NCBI RefSeq assembly: GCF_024506435.1
Contig: NZ_JANIET010000001.1
Span: 2,666,001 to 2,730,000, forward strand
Direction of reading: 5' to 3'
Source of the DNA: Pantoea trifolii
GTDB lineage: Bacteria; Pseudomonadota; Gammaproteobacteria; Enterobacterales; Enterobacteriaceae
DNA length: 64,000 bases
This document shows, piece after piece, positions 53,856-64,000 of this stretch. The translations under genes were made by a program, and so were the position numbers. Positions within the stretch are counted from its first letter, which is position 1, and the number at the start of each line of letters is the position of its first letter. The notes beneath the pieces were generated by a model. It was given only the letters and a program-made list of their open reading frames with translations, searched no databases and was not told the origin of the DNA.

Positions 53856-55190
53856 TTAGAAATTCACGTTCGCACTGATCCCGCCTACAAACGCATCTTT
53901 CACTTCACTCACCGCACCCGGCGCAACCACATATTGCAGGTTCGGACGCAGCTGCAGCCATTTGGTCAGCTGAGCGTTGTAGTAGATCTCATAGTTGTAC
54001 TCTGAGCCATCCTGAATTGGCAGATAGGTTGGGCTGTTGAAGTCCGTCTCGCCGTTAGCGTTGTTCTGCTCACGCAGTGAACGCGTGTAAGCGCTATTCA
54101 CGTGAATACGCGCCGCACCGACACCAATCTCATCCTGCGGACGCGCATCAAACGGCCCTTTCCAGGTGAAGCTCACCGACTGATAGTTATCGGTTTTCGA
54201 GGTTTTGTGGTCGTTCATCACCGCCTGTACGGTAACGCCCAAGCCACGGCTGGCATCGCCGCCTTGTGCCGTCAACTGCTGTTGCAACAGCACGTAGCCG
54301 CCGTAAGCATGATCCTGGCTTTGATAGGCGCCATCGCGCCAGCTGCCGTAGTTGTCGCCGTTAGCCGATGAGTAGTAATACCCGATGCGATAATTACCCG
54401 GCAGCTTGTCTGCGCCCAACGTCGGTTTCCAGCCCAACTCTACCGGCACCATATTGCCTTCGGAGTTGCTGGTATCCAGGCGGAAGCCGTCACCGCGATC
54501 GTAGTTGGCGCTGTTCTGGTTATAGAAGCCAACCTGGAAGAACACTTCTGGCGTGATATTCACCTTCACGCGGCCGCCCCATTGGGAAACTGGCCAGTTG
54601 AACCAGCGATCGCCACGCCAGTTCCCTGCCTGGCCGCTACCAAACGCCAGGTTCTGGAACTTGCTGTCAAAGTTATCGAAATCTTCACCCACGGTCACAC
54701 GACCCGCTTTCAGGTTCACGGTGTTATCGAACAGACCCTGGCTCAACCAGAACTGGGTCAAGCGCCAGGTTTGGCCGCGTCCGTACACTTCCTGAGGTGA
54801 TGACAACATGCCAGTACGAGAATCGGCAACCTGATCGGCGATGTTCTGACCATTACGATCGGTAATCGTCACCTGGAATTGCGCGTCCTGCCAGTTGAGC
54901 AGTTTTTCCAGGTCGAAGTTAGCGCCAAATGCCCACTGGTCGCTGTAGCGCATGGTGGTGTTGGTATCGGCACCGCCTGCCAGGTTGGAGCCGGTTTCCA
55001 TGGTGTAGTTAACGTCGAATTTAATGCCGTCGTTTTCCAGCTGCGTTCGGTAACCGCCCCAATCACCAAACATATATGGAGAGTCGTAACTGAAAGCATC
55101 AGCGGCCAGCGCAGATGCACTCAGCATCGCAAACATCAGGGTTCCCGCTGCCAGGCGGGGTAAATGCTGCACTGCTTCTTTTCTGTTCAT
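53856..55190 (-). CDS. OprB-family carbohydrate-selective porin
   Basis: 444 residues. A signal peptide of about 29 residues ends ASALAADA. The mature chain starts with YMFGDWGGYRTQLENDGIKFDVNYT, the OprB N-terminal hallmark (FGDWGG), and has alternating beta-strand patterns to a terminal Phe (GISANVNF), as in outer-membrane beta-barrels. FWLSQGLFDNTVNLKAGR and NITPEVFFQVGFYNQNS are also typical. OprB proteins form 16-stranded channels that pass glucose and other sugars through the outer membrane. No sugar transporter gene is adjacent, so the substrate is not known. Confidence 0.9.
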   Translation of the reverse strand: MNRKEAVQHLPRLAAGTLMFAMLSASALAADAFSYDSPYMFGDWGGYRTQLENDGIKFDVNYTMETGSNLAGGADTNTTMRYSDQWAFGANFDLEKLLNWQDAQFQVTITDRNGQNIADQVADSRTGMLSSPQEVYGRGQTWRLTQFWLSQGLFDNTVNLKAGRVTVGEDFDNFDSKFQNLAFGSGQAGNWRGDRWFNWPVSQWGGRVKVNITPEVFFQVGFYNQNSANYDRGDGFRLDTSNSEGNMVPVELGWKPTLGADKLPGNYRIGYYYSSANGDNYGSWRDGAYQSQDHAYGGYVLLQQQLTAQGGDASRGLGVTVQAVMNDHKTSKTDNYQSVSFTWKGPFDARPQDEIGVGAARIHVNSAYTRSLREQNNANGETDFNSPTYLPIQDGSEYNYEIYYNAQLTKWLQLRPNLQYVVAPGAVSEVKDAFVGGISANVNF

Positions 55191-55382
55191 GATGGTTATT
55201 CTTATATGAAGTTACTGGAGTGGATCGAACAGAGGATAGTGCTGAGGATTTGTCAGTTTTTGCAAATATGTGCGCAGTTAACCTGAGGTTGATAGTGCGT
55301 TAGCGCAATTGTGACGCCTGTCTATGATTGAAAATCTTTTGGCGAAAATGGCATTTTTTGTGAGGCAGAGCAGGAAAATGGC

Positions 55383-55400
55383 GGGACGCCGCAGCGTCCC
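55383..55400 (-). terminator. Hairpin after the aldo/keto reductase gene
   Basis: GGGACGC (55383-55389) / GCGTCCC (55394-55400) with a 4-base loop, 8 bp after the stop codon on the minus strand; the following minus-strand bases contain only a short TTTT. Confidence 0.6.
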
Positions 55401-55408
55401 TGAAAACA

Positions 55409-56371
55409 TTACAGTTTGCTGGCGCTCGCCAGCTCTTCGATCTCTTGCTTGCTGAGTTCCAGCTGAGTAGCTTTCACCAGCTCATCCAGCTGCTCCAGTG
55501 AAGTGGCACTGACAATGGGCGCGGTGATGCCTGGGCGCGCAATCTGCCACGCCAGCGCAACCTGCGTCGCCGACACATCGTGCGAGGCGGCGACATCTTC
55601 TAATGCTTCAACAATGCGCTTGCCGCGTTCATTCAGATATTTATCTACGATGCCCTGCCCGCGCTTACTTTTGCTGGCATCTTCCGGCTTTTTGTATTTG
55701 CCGCTGAGGAAGCCGCTGGCCAGTGAATAGTAGTTGATCACCCCGAGGCCATTTTTCACCGCGACCTGCTCCAGACCGCTTTCGTACTCCTGACGATCGT
55801 AGAGATTGTATTCCGGCTGCAGCGTTTCATAGCGCGCCAGGCCGTGCTGCTTGCTCACATCCAGCGCTTCCTGCAGACGTTTCGCGTTGTAGTTTGACGC
55901 GCCAATCGCACGCACTTTGCCCTCTTTGATCAGTGAATCGAAGGCTTTCAGCGTGTCCAGCAGCGGCGTGGTTTCATCATCGCGATGCGCCTGATAGAGA
56001 TCGATAACGTCGGTTTGCAGGCGGCGCAGTGAATCTTCCACCGCCTGACGAATGTAAGCCGGTTTAAGACCGGTTTTCTCTGGCGACAGCTCCATGCCGA
56101 CTTTAGTAGCCAGCACGATGCTGTCGCGCTTGCCGCTTTTCTTCAGCCATTTACCGATGATGGTTTCCGATTCGCCCCCTTCGTTACCCGGCGCCCAGCG
56201 CGAATAAACGTCGGCGGTATCGATGAAGAACAAGCCCTTCTCCACCAGCGCATCAAGCAGTGAAAACGAGGTTTTCTCATCCACCGTCCAGCCAAACACG
56301 TTGCCGCCAAAGGTGAGACGGGGAACGTCGATACCGCTGTCGCCAAGCTGGCGGAGTTTCTGTTGACTCAT
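55409..56371 (-). CDS. Aldo/keto reductase
   Basis: 320 residues, TIM-barrel NADPH-dependent aldo/keto reductase. The catalytic tetrad is visible: Asp and Tyr in FFIDTADVYSRW, Lys in VLATKVGM, His in DLYQAHRDD. The NADPH region near the C-terminus reads APIVSATSLEQLDELVKATQLELS. It reduces aldehydes or ketones; the natural substrate cannot be read. ATG 56371 with AAGGAG upstream is preferred to a longer frame. It is a single gene, convergent with nothing and divergent from mdtA. Confidence 0.92.
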   Translation of the reverse strand: MSQQKLRQLGDSGIDVPRLTFGGNVFGWTVDEKTSFSLLDALVEKGLFFIDTADVYSRWAPGNEGGESETIIGKWLKKSGKRDSIVLATKVGMELSPEKTGLKPAYIRQAVEDSLRRLQTDVIDLYQAHRDDETTPLLDTLKAFDSLIKEGKVRAIGASNYNAKRLQEALDVSKQHGLARYETLQPEYNLYDRQEYESGLEQVAVKNGLGVINYYSLASGFLSGKYKKPEDASKSKRGQGIVDKYLNERGKRIVEALEDVAASHDVSATQVALAWQIARPGITAPIVSATSLEQLDELVKATQLELSKQEIEELASASKL

Positions 56372-56609
56372 TTTGTTCTCCTTATTTAAACGAGACAGGT
56401 CTGCTATTGAGCTTAGCAAAGGAATTCGTCGCGCTTATGCCTATTGCTGGCAGAATATTTACAGAATATGAATACTTACCTTCGCCAGGACGATATTCTT
56501 ATTTCCTTCAATTTTTGCCCGATCCGGGCGACTACAATCATTCGTTTGCGTAGTGGCATTTTTATTACGCACCTTGGGAATACGAAACCGCTGGAGAGCA
56601 CACACCTTG

Positions 56610-57830
56610 ATGAACCGTCGACTCAAAACAAGCTTGCTGGCCGTAGCCGTGATTGCCGTATTGGCTGGCGGATATTACTGGTGGCAACATCCAGCGGAAC
56701 CGAATAAACAGACGCAGGCTGAAGGTCAGCAGCAGCGTGGACGCGGCGCAAGCGGCAAACGCCCTTTAGCGCCAGTGCAAGCCGCCGCTGCCACAACCAG
56801 TAGCGTGCCGTATTTCCTTAGCGGCCTCGGCACCGTCACCGCCGCCAACACCGTCACCGTGCGCAGTCGCGTTGATGGGCAATTGATGGCGCTGCACTTC
56901 CAGGAAGGACAACAAGTGGCCGCTGGCGCTTTGCTGGCGGAAATCGATCCGCGTCCTTATCAGGTGGCGTTAACCCAGGCGCAGGGCCAATTGGCAAAAG
57001 ACCAGGCCACACTCGCCAATGCGCGCCGCGATCTCAGCCGCTATGAGAAACTGGCAAAAACCTCGCTGGTATCGCAGCAGGAACTTGATACGCAACGTTC
57101 GCTGGTGAGCGAGACACTAGGCACCATTAAGGCCGATGAAGGCAACGTCGCCAGCGCCCAGCTCAATCTGACTTACAGCCGCATTACCGCGCCAATTGGT
57201 GGACGCGTCGGCTTGAAGCAGGTTGATGTCGGCAATTACATCACGTCCGGCGACACTACCGGTTTAGTGGTGATCACCGAAACGCATCCAATTGACGTGG
57301 TGTTCAGCGTCGCCGAGAACAACATCAGCCAAATCCTCAAGGCGCAGAAAAGCGGACAGCCGCTGATCGTCGAAGCCTGGGATCGCAGCAACAAAACGCT
57401 GCTGACCAGCGGCACGCTGTTGAGTCTCGATAACCAGATTGATGCCACCACCGGCACCATCAAGCTTAAAGCGCGCTTTAGCAACGAAGATGACACGCTG
57501 TTCCCGAATCAGTTTGTGAACGCGCGTCTGAAAGTCGATACCTTGCAGGATGCGGTGGTGATTCCGACCGCCGCGCTGCAGATGAGCAACGACGGTCACT
57601 TTGTTTGGGTGGTCAACAGCGACAACAAAGTGAGCAAGAAACGCGTTACCGCTGGGTTGCAGGATAGCCAGAAAGTGGTGATCAGCGCGGGCCTCGAAGC
57701 AGGCGATCGCGTGGTGACCGACGGGCTGGATCGTCTGACGGAAGGCGCCACCGTTGAAGTGGTGGCACCGCAAAGTGCCGCGACACACAGCACGCGCGCT
57801 GCGCAGCCCGCACGCGGAGAGCGTCAATAA
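56610..57830 (+). CDS. mdtA: Multidrug efflux periplasmic adaptor MdtA
   Basis: 406 residues. An N-terminal membrane anchor ([17 protein letters not shown]) precedes the RND adaptor fold: biotinyl-lipoyl half motif [18 protein letters not shown] near residue 89, a coiled-coil hairpin of about 120-185, the second half motif [23 protein letters not shown] and the beta-barrel part [14 protein letters not shown]. MdtA links the MdtB/MdtC pump to TolC. In E. coli the operon confers resistance to novobiocin and bile salts and is controlled by BaeSR. ATG 56610 is chosen over a longer frame because the anchor starts there. Stop and mdtB start share TAATG. Confidence 0.95.
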   Translation: MNRRLKTSLLAVAVIAVLAGGYYWWQHPAEPNKQTQAEGQQQRGRGASGKRPLAPVQAAAATTSSVPYFLSGLGTVTAANTVTVRSRVDGQLMALHFQEGQQVAAGALLAEIDPRPYQVALTQAQGQLAKDQATLANARRDLSRYEKLAKTSLVSQQELDTQRSLVSETLGTIKADEGNVASAQLNLTYSRITAPIGGRVGLKQVDVGNYITSGDTTGLVVITETHPIDVVFSVAENNISQILKAQKSGQPLIVEAWDRSNKTLLTSGTLLSLDNQIDATTGTIKLKARFSNEDDTLFPNQFVNARLKVDTLQDAVVIPTAALQMSNDGHFVWVVNSDNKVSKKRVTAGLQDSQKVVISAGLEAGDRVVTDGLDRLTEGATVEVVAPQSAATHSTRAAQPARGERQ

Positions 57831-60800
57831 TGCAGGTGATGCCTCCTGACAGCAGCGGTGGACCTTCGCGCCTGTTTATTCTGCGCCCGGTCGCCACCAC
57901 GCTGCTGATGATCGCCATTCTGTTAGCTGGCGTGCTCGGCTACCGTTTTCTGCCGGTTTCCGCTCTGCCTGAAGTCGATTATCCAACCATTCAGGTAGTT
58001 ACGCTCTATCCCGGCGCCAGTCCTGATGTGGTGACTTCATCCATTACCGCGCCGCTGGAACGCCAGTTCGGCCAGATGTCCGGCCTGAAGCAGATGTCGT
58101 CGCAGAGTTCGGGCGGCGCTTCCGTGGTGACATTGCAGTTTCAGCTGACGCTGTCACTGGATGTTGCCGAGCAGGAAGTGCAGGCGGCGATCAACTCCGC
58201 CACCAACCTGCTGCCTAACGATCTGCCGAATCCGCCGGTGTACAGCAAAGTGAATCCGGCCGATCCGCCAATCATGACGCTCGCCGTTACCACCACCAGC
58301 ATGCCGCTCACGCAGGTGCAGGACATGGTGGAAACGCGCGTGGCGCAGAAGATTTCCCAGGTTTCGGGCGTGGGTTTGGTGACGCTGTCAGGCGGGCAAC
58401 GCCCTGCGGTGCGCGTGAAGATGAACACCCAGGCGCTGGCCGCGCTCGGCCTGACCAGCGAATCGGTGCGTACCGCCATTACCAACGCTAACGTCAACTC
58501 GGCGAAAGGCAGCCTCGACGGCCCAACGCGCTCGATTACGCTGTCGGCCAACGACCAGATGACCTCGGCGGAAGATTATCGCAAGCTGATCATCAGCTTT
58601 AACAACGGCGCGCCGGTGCGACTGGGCGATGTCGCCACCATTGAACAAGGTGCCGAGAACAGCTGGCTCGGCGCCTGGGCAAACCGTCAGCAGGCGATTG
58701 TGCTCAACGTGCAGCGCCAGCCCGGCGCCAACATCATCGCCACCGCCGATAATATTCGCGCCATGTTGCCTGGATTAACCGCCACGCTGCCGAAATCGGT
58801 GGATGTGAAACTGCTTACCGACCGCACCACCAACATCCGCGCTTCAGTCAGTGATACCCAGCACGAACTGATGCTGGCGATGGCTTTGGTGGTGATGATC
58901 ATCTACCTGTTCCTGCGTAACGTCCCGGCAACCATCATTCCTGCCGTCGCCGTACCGCTGTCGCTGATCGGCACCTTTGCCGCGATGTATTTCCTTGGCT
59001 TCTCGGTCAACAATCTGACGCTGATGGCGCTGACCATCGCCACCGGCTTTGTGGTTGATGATGCCATCGTGGTGATCGAGAACATCTCGCGCTATATCGA
59101 AAAAGGCGAAAAGCCGCTGACGGCGGCGCTGAAAGGCGCGGGCGAGATTGGCTTCACCATTATCTCCCTCACCTTCTCGCTGATTGCTGTGCTAATCCCG
59201 CTGCTGTTTATGGGCGATGTGATTGGCCGCCTGTTTCGCGAATTCGCCGTGACGCTGGCGGTGGCGATTTTGATTTCCGCCGTGGTGTCGCTGACGCTGA
59301 CGCCGATGATGTGCGCGCGCATGTTAAGCGCCGAATCGCTGCGCAAGCAGAACCGCTTCTCGCGCGCCAGCGAAGCGATGTTTGACCGCGTTATTGCCAG
59401 CTACGGACGCGGCTTAACGCGCGTGCTGCTGCATCCGTGGATCACCTTGTCGGTGGCGCTCAGCACCTTGCTGATCACCGTGTTGCTGTGGATCGTCATC
59501 CCCAAAGGCTTCTTCCCGCAGCAGGATAACAGCATTATTCAGGGTACCTTGCAGGCACCGCAGTCGGTTTCCTACGCCAACATGGCGGAGCGCACGCGCG
59601 ATGTCGCGTCGATCATCATGAAAGATCCGGCGGTGCAGAGCATGACCTCGTTTGTCGGCGTCGATGGCACCAACGCCGCGCTCAACAGCGCTCGCCTGCA
59701 AATCAACCTCAAGCCGCTGAATGAACGTGACGATCGCATTCCGGCGGTGCAGCAGCGCCTGCAACAGGCGCTAGCCAAAGTGCCAGGCATTTCACTGTGG
59801 CTGCAACCGGTGCAGGATTTGACCATTGATACCCAAGCCAGCCGCACGCCGTACCAGTTCACGCTGCAATCCGGCTCGCTCGAGTCGCTGAGTTTGTGGG
59901 TGCCGAAACTGCTGGAGCAGCTGAATACGCTGCCACAGCTGCGTGACGTCAGCAGCGACTGGCAGGATCAAGGACTGGAAGCCTTTGTGCGCGTCGATCG
60001 TGACAGCGCCAGCCGGCTGGGCATCAGCATGGCCGATGTAGATAACGCGCTATATAACGCCTTTGGTCAGCGGCTGATCTCCACCATTTACACCCAGGCC
60101 AACCAATATCGCGTGGTGCTGGAACAGAACAGCGATGCCACGCCGGGGCTGGCGAGCCTCGACGGCATTCGTCTGACCAGCAGTGACGGCGGCAGCGTGC
60201 CGCTTAGCGCCATCGCACAAATTGAGGAGCGCCACGCCGCGCTCAGCATCAACCATCTCGATCAGTTCCCGTCGGCAACCTTCTCGTTCGATGTCGCTGA
60301 CGGCTATTCGCTGGGCGATGCGGTGAAAGCGGTGAGCGCGGCGGAAGATCAGGTGGGCATGCCCGCCGAGATGATGACGCAGTTCCAGGGCAGCACGCTG
60401 GCCTTCGAAGCCGCGTTGTCCAGTACCGTGTGGCTGATCGTGGCGGCGGTGGTGGCGATGTATATCGTGCTCGGCGTGCTGTATGAGAGCTTTATCCACC
60501 CGATCACCATTCTCTCGACGCTGCCCACCGCTGGTGTGGGTGCGCTGCTGGCGCTGATGCTGAGCGGCAACGAGCTGGATATCATCGGCATCATCGGCAT
60601 TATCTTGCTGATCGGTATCGTGAAGAAAAACGCCATCATGATGATCGACTTCGCGCTGGCCGCGGAGCGTGAACAAGGCATGCCGCCGCGCGAGGCAATT
60701 TATCAGGCATGCTTGCTGCGTTTCCGTCCGATTCTGATGACGACATTGGCGGCGCTGCTCGGTGCGCTGCCGCTGATGCTGAGCACCGGCGTCGGCGCAG

Positions 60801-60952
60801 AGCTGCGCCATCCGCTGGGGATCGCCATGGTCGGCGGCTTAGTGGTAAGTCAGGTGCTGACGCTGTTCACTACGCCGGTGATCTATCTGCTGTTTGATCG
60901 TCTGTCGCACGCTACGCGCCGTCGCTTTAAACGCTCGGAGGCGCAGTCGTGA
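57830..60952 (+). CDS. mdtB: RND multidrug efflux transporter subunit MdtB
   Basis: 1040 residues, 12 membrane segments and two large periplasmic loops. [20 protein letters not shown] starts the first helix, then [20 protein letters not shown] in TM4 with the Asp pair used for proton transfer, and [24 protein letters not shown] in TM10 with the essential Lys. MdtB forms a heteromultimer with MdtC (2:1 in E. coli). Starts with a one-base overlap with mdtA and overlaps mdtC by four bases (GTGA), so the three genes are translated together. Confidence 0.97.
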   Translation: MQVMPPDSSGGPSRLFILRPVATTLLMIAILLAGVLGYRFLPVSALPEVDYPTIQVVTLYPGASPDVVTSSITAPLERQFGQMSGLKQMSSQSSGGASVVTLQFQLTLSLDVAEQEVQAAINSATNLLPNDLPNPPVYSKVNPADPPIMTLAVTTTSMPLTQVQDMVETRVAQKISQVSGVGLVTLSGGQRPAVRVKMNTQALAALGLTSESVRTAITNANVNSAKGSLDGPTRSITLSANDQMTSAEDYRKLIISFNNGAPVRLGDVATIEQGAENSWLGAWANRQQAIVLNVQRQPGANIIATADNIRAMLPGLTATLPKSVDVKLLTDRTTNIRASVSDTQHELMLAMALVVMIIYLFLRNVPATIIPAVAVPLSLIGTFAAMYFLGFSVNNLTLMALTIATGFVVDDAIVVIENISRYIEKGEKPLTAALKGAGEIGFTIISLTFSLIAVLIPLLFMGDVIGRLFREFAVTLAVAILISAVVSLTLTPMMCARMLSAESLRKQNRFSRASEAMFDRVIASYGRGLTRVLLHPWITLSVALSTLLITVLLWIVIPKGFFPQQDNSIIQGTLQAPQSVSYANMAERTRDVASIIMKDPAVQSMTSFVGVDGTNAALNSARLQINLKPLNERDDRIPAVQQRLQQALAKVPGISLWLQPVQDLTIDTQASRTPYQFTLQSGSLESLSLWVPKLLEQLNTLPQLRDVSSDWQDQGLEAFVRVDRDSASRLGISMADVDNALYNAFGQRLISTIYTQANQYRVVLEQNSDATPGLASLDGIRLTSSDGGSVPLSAIAQIEERHAALSINHLDQFPSATFSFDVADGYSLGDAVKAVSAAEDQVGMPAEMMTQFQGSTLAFEAALSSTVWLIVAAVVAMYIVLGVLYESFIHPITILSTLPTAGVGALLALMLSGNELDIIGIIGIILLIGIVKKNAIMMIDFALAAEREQGMPPREAIYQACLLRFRPILMTTLAALLGALPLMLSTGVGAELRHPLGIAMVGGLVVSQVLTLFTTPVIYLLFDRLSHATRRRFKRSEAQS

Positions 60953-63900
60953 AGTTCTTCGCGCTGTTTATCCATCGCCCGGTCGCCACCACGTTGCTGA
61001 CGCTGGCGATTGCGCTGGCCGGCATTCTCGGCTTCCGTCTACTGCCGGTGGCGCCGCTGCCGCAGCTCGATTTCCCGGTGATTTTGGTCTCGGCTTCGCT
61101 GCCCGGCGCATCGCCGGAAACCATGGCGGCCTCGGTGGCAACGCCGCTCGAGCGCTCGCTGGGGCGCATCGCCGGCGTCAGTGAAATGACCTCCACCAGC
61201 TCACTGGGCAGCACGCGCATCATTCTGGTGTTCGATTTTGATCGCGACATCAACGGTGCGGCGCGCGATGTGCAGGCGGCAATCAACGCGGCACAAAGCC
61301 TGCTGCCAACCGGTATGCCAAGCCGTCCCAGCTACCGCAAAGCCAATCCTTCCGATGCGCCGATCATGATTTTGACGCTGACCTCGGACATTTATAATCC
61401 CGGTCAGCTGTATGATTACGCCTCAACGCAGCTGGCGCAGAAGCTGTCACAAATTGAAGGCGTAGGCGATGTGACGGTCGGCGGCAGCTCGTTGCCTGCG
61501 GTGCGCGTCGAACTCAACCCGCAGGCGCTGTTCAATCAAGGCGTGTCGCTGGATGCGGTGCGCACCGCCATCAGCAACGCCAACCAACGCCGTCCGCAGG
61601 GCGCGATTGATGATGTGCAGCAGCGCTGGCAGTTACGCACCAACGGAGAATTGCAAACCGCCAGCGAATATCAGCCGCTGGTGGTGCATTACAACAACGG
61701 TGCGGCGGTGCGGCTCAGCGATGTCGCTAACGTGCAGGATTCGGTGCAGGACGTACGCAACGCCGGGATGACCAACGGCAAAGCGGCGGTGCTGCTGGTG
61801 GTGCGCAAATCGCCGGAAGCCAACATCATCGATACCGTTGATCGCATTCGTGGCGAATTGCCGGAACTGCATGACGTGATCCCCGCCGCCATCGATCTGC
61901 AAATTGCACAGGATCGCTCGCCCACCATTCGCGCCTCGCTGCATGAAGTGGAACAATCGCTGATCATCGCCGTCGCGCTGGTGATTCTGGTGGTGTTTGC
62001 CTTCCTGCGCGACTGGCGCGCGACGCTGATCCCCGCCGCTGCGGTGCCGGTTTCGCTGATTGGCACCTTTGCCGCCATGTATCTGTGCGGTTTCAGTCTG
62101 AATAACCTGTCGCTGATGGCGTTAACCATCGCCACCGGTTTTGTTGTCGATGACGCGATTGTGGTGCTGGAGAACATTGCGCGCCACGTCGAAGCGGGCA
62201 TGAAGCCGCTGCAGGCGGCGCTGACCGGCGTGCGCGAAGTCGGTTTTACCGTGCTGTCGATGAGCCTGTCGCTGATTGCCGTGTTCCTGCCGCTGCTGAT
62301 GATTGGCGGCATCATTGGCCGCTTCTTCTCAGAGTTTGCCATCACGTTGTCGGTGGCGATTCTGATCTCGCTGTTTATCTCGGTCACGCTGACGCCGATG
62401 ATGTGCGCTTATCTGCTCAAGCCGCAGGTCAAGCGTAGCCAGCCACGCACGCGCGGTTTCGGCAAGCTGCTGATGAAGGTGCAAAACGGCTACGCGCGCT
62501 CACTAGGTTGGGTGCTGAACCACGCTATTTGGGTGCTGATGCTGCTGCTCGGCACCGTGGCTCTTACGGTTTGGCTGTTCATCTCGATCCCGAAAACCTT
62601 TATGCCGGAGCAGGATACCGGCCGCTTACAAGGGTTTATCTCGGCGGACCAGAGCATTTCGTTCCAGGCGATGCGCGGCAAGCTGCAGGATTTCATGAAC
62701 ATCATCAAAGCCGATCCGGCGGTGGATAACGTCACCGGCTTTACCGGCGGTTCGCGCACCAATAGCGGCTCGATGTTCGTCTCGCTCAAACCGCTCTACG
62801 AGCGCAGCGAAAGCGCGCAGCAAGTGATCGCCCGGCTGCGTATCAAGCTGGCAAAAGAGCCGGGCGCCAATCTCTATCTCAACGCGGTACAGGACATTCG
62901 CATTGGCGGACGTGAATCCAACGCCAGCTATCAATACAGTTTGCTGTCGGACAACCTGAATGATTTGCGCGAATGGGAGCCGAAAATCCGTCAGGCGTTT
63001 ACCGCCCTGCCCGAGCTGGCGGACGTCAACTCGGATCAGCAGGATAACGGCAGCGAAATGAATCTGACCTACGATCGTGAAAGCATGGCGCGGCTCGGCA
63101 TCGATGTGTCTGCCGCTAACGCGCTGCTGAATAACGCCTTTGGTCAGCGCCAGATCTCCACCATTTATCAGCCGCTCAATCAGTACAAAGTGGTGATGGA
63201 AGTCGATCCGCGTTACACCCAGGACATCAGTTCACTCGATCAGATGTTTGTGATTAACAGCGACGGCAAAGCGATTCCGCTGAGCTGGTTTGCCAAGTGG
63301 CAACCGGCCAACGCGCCGCTGTCGGTGAACCATGAAGGCTTGTCGGCGGCGTCCACCATTTCGTTCAACCTGCCGGAAGGCGTGTCGCTGTCGCAGGCGT
63401 CTGAAGCCATCGATCGCACCATCACCGCGCTTGGCGTGCCCTCCAGCGTGCGCGGCAGTTTTGCCGGCACCGCGCAGGTGTTCCAGCAGTCGCAATCCAA
63501 CCAGCTCTACCTGATGCTGGCAGCGATTGCGGCGGTGTATATCGTGCTCGGCATTCTGTATGAGAGCTACGTGCATCCGCTGACCATTCTCTCTACGCTG
63601 CCGTCGGCGGGCGTCGGCGCGCTGCTGGCGCTGGAACTGTTCGATACGCCGTTCAGCCTGATTGCGCTGATCGGCATTCTGCTGCTGATCGGTATCGTGA
63701 AGAAAAACGCCATCATGATGGTCGACTTTGCGCTGGATGCCGAGCGCAACGGCAATCTGTCGCCGCGCGACGCCATCTTCCAGGCATGCCAGCTGCGCTT
63801 CCGCCCGATTCTGATGACCACGCTCGCCGCGCTGTTTGGCGCGCTGCCGTTGGTATTGACCAGCGGTGACGGCGCGGAACTGCGTCAGCCGCTCGGCATC

Positions 63901-64000
63901 ACCATCGCCGGGGGGTTGGTGATGAGCCAGCTGCTGACGCTCTACACCACGCCGGTGGTCTATTTGATGATGGATAAGCTGCGGCGGCGTAAGAAAAAAG
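60949..64000 (+). CDS. mdtC: RND multidrug efflux transporter subunit MdtC, 3' end cut by window
   Basis: The frame opens at GTG 60949, four bases inside mdtB, and stays open to the window edge: about 1017 residues of an expected 1025. The start reads [21 protein letters not shown] (GTG read as Met). TM4 has [23 protein letters not shown] and TM10 [21 protein letters not shown], the proton-relay positions. The last visible residues are DKLRRRKKK, close to the usual C-terminus. It pairs with MdtB and MdtA in the efflux pump. Any mdtD would lie beyond the window. Confidence 0.96.
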   Translation, partial: MKFFALFIHRPVATTLLTLAIALAGILGFRLLPVAPLPQLDFPVILVSASLPGASPETMAASVATPLERSLGRIAGVSEMTSTSSLGSTRIILVFDFDRDINGAARDVQAAINAAQSLLPTGMPSRPSYRKANPSDAPIMILTLTSDIYNPGQLYDYASTQLAQKLSQIEGVGDVTVGGSSLPAVRVELNPQALFNQGVSLDAVRTAISNANQRRPQGAIDDVQQRWQLRTNGELQTASEYQPLVVHYNNGAAVRLSDVANVQDSVQDVRNAGMTNGKAAVLLVVRKSPEANIIDTVDRIRGELPELHDVIPAAIDLQIAQDRSPTIRASLHEVEQSLIIAVALVILVVFAFLRDWRATLIPAAAVPVSLIGTFAAMYLCGFSLNNLSLMALTIATGFVVDDAIVVLENIARHVEAGMKPLQAALTGVREVGFTVLSMSLSLIAVFLPLLMIGGIIGRFFSEFAITLSVAILISLFISVTLTPMMCAYLLKPQVKRSQPRTRGFGKLLMKVQNGYARSLGWVLNHAIWVLMLLLGTVALTVWLFISIPKTFMPEQDTGRLQGFISADQSISFQAMRGKLQDFMNIIKADPAVDNVTGFTGGSRTNSGSMFVSLKPLYERSESAQQVIARLRIKLAKEPGANLYLNAVQDIRIGGRESNASYQYSLLSDNLNDLREWEPKIRQAFTALPELADVNSDQQDNGSEMNLTYDRESMARLGIDVSAANALLNNAFGQRQISTIYQPLNQYKVVMEVDPRYTQDISSLDQMFVINSDGKAIPLSWFAKWQPANAPLSVNHEGLSAASTISFNLPEGVSLSQASEAIDRTITALGVPSSVRGSFAGTAQVFQQSQSNQLYLMLAAIAAVYIVLGILYESYVHPLTILSTLPSAGVGALLALELFDTPFSLIALIGILLLIGIVKKNAIMMVDFALDAERNGNLSPRDAIFQACQLRFRPILMTTLAALFGALPLVLTSGDGAELRQPLGITIAGGLVMSQLLTLYTTPVVYLMMDKLRRRKKK

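Noticed and set aside
60050..60811. 253-codon frame antisense to mdtB
   Set aside because: Shadow frame of a GC-rich gene; Gln/His/Arg-rich composition and no family features.
1..64000. CRISPR arrays, tRNA or rRNA genes, insertion sequences, prophage genes
   Set aside because: None were seen: no regular direct-repeat/spacer array, no transposase or integrase frame, no recognisable tRNA cloverleaf was noticed by eye.

Overview
The window is a chromosomal segment of an Enterobacterales bacterium, most likely Erwiniaceae (Pantoea/Erwinia group). The evidence is the conserved backbone (hisIE, wzz, gnd, galF, yegH, asmA, dcd, udk, dgcE, yegD, mdtABC) in the E. coli-like order, plus an exopolysaccharide (EPS) operon with the gene content of the amylovoran/stewartan (ams/wce) family. 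Species cannot be fixed from the sequence alone. Composition is mosaic: the O-antigen block (about 7.5-22.3 kb) is clearly AT-rich, while the EPS operon and the housekeeping genes to its right are GC-richer.

Layout. (1) 1-4.9 kb, plus strand: the 3' part of hisI(E), then an accessory block between his and wzz: hipA-hipB-yeaK behind three regularly spaced operator-like palindromes, an orphan amino-acid binding protein, and an AstE/aspartoacylase-like hydrolase. (2) 4.9-7.4 kb, minus strand: wzz and gnd. (3) 7.5-22.3 kb, minus strand: a Wzx/Wzy O-antigen operon behind a JUMPstart/ops element: wzx, pseC-F-G-H-I, a KpsS-like transferase, wzy, a GT4, fnlA-B-C, wbuB, wbuC. It encodes routes to CMP-pseudaminic acid and UDP-L-FucNAc, but there is no pseB. 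(4) 22.8-24.8 kb: galE and galF. (5) 25-43.1 kb, minus strand: the EPS operon behind a second ops element: wbaP(amsG), wza, wzb, wzc, a stem-loop attenuator, an EpsG-like polymerase, an SGNH hydrolase, an acyltransferase-3, three glycosyltransferases, the AmsF/WceF glycanase, the AmsJ pyruvyltransferase, AmsK and wzx. (6) 43.9-64 kb: yegH, asmA, dcd, udk, a PAP2-type phosphatase, the diguanylate cyclase dgcE (no EAL domain), yegD, an OprB-type porin, an aldo/keto reductase and mdtABC, with mdtC cut by the window edge.

How it works together. galF/galE serve precursor supply for a galactose-rich EPS that starts with WbaP, is finished by EPS-specific modifying enzymes (pyruvylation, acylation, glycan cleavage) and leaves through Wza-Wzb-Wzc. 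The O-antigen operon makes two unusual deoxyaminosugars; Wzz sets chain length. Both operons carry ops elements, so RfaH probably couples the two surface glycans. The observations most worth following are: one FnlA-type dehydratase possibly feeding both the FucNAc and the pseudaminic acid branch; a hipA-hipB-yeaK operon joining an HipA-family kinase to an aminoacyl-tRNA trans-editing enzyme under a 41-bp-phased operator array; and a split acyltransferase-3/SGNH pair inside the EPS operon.
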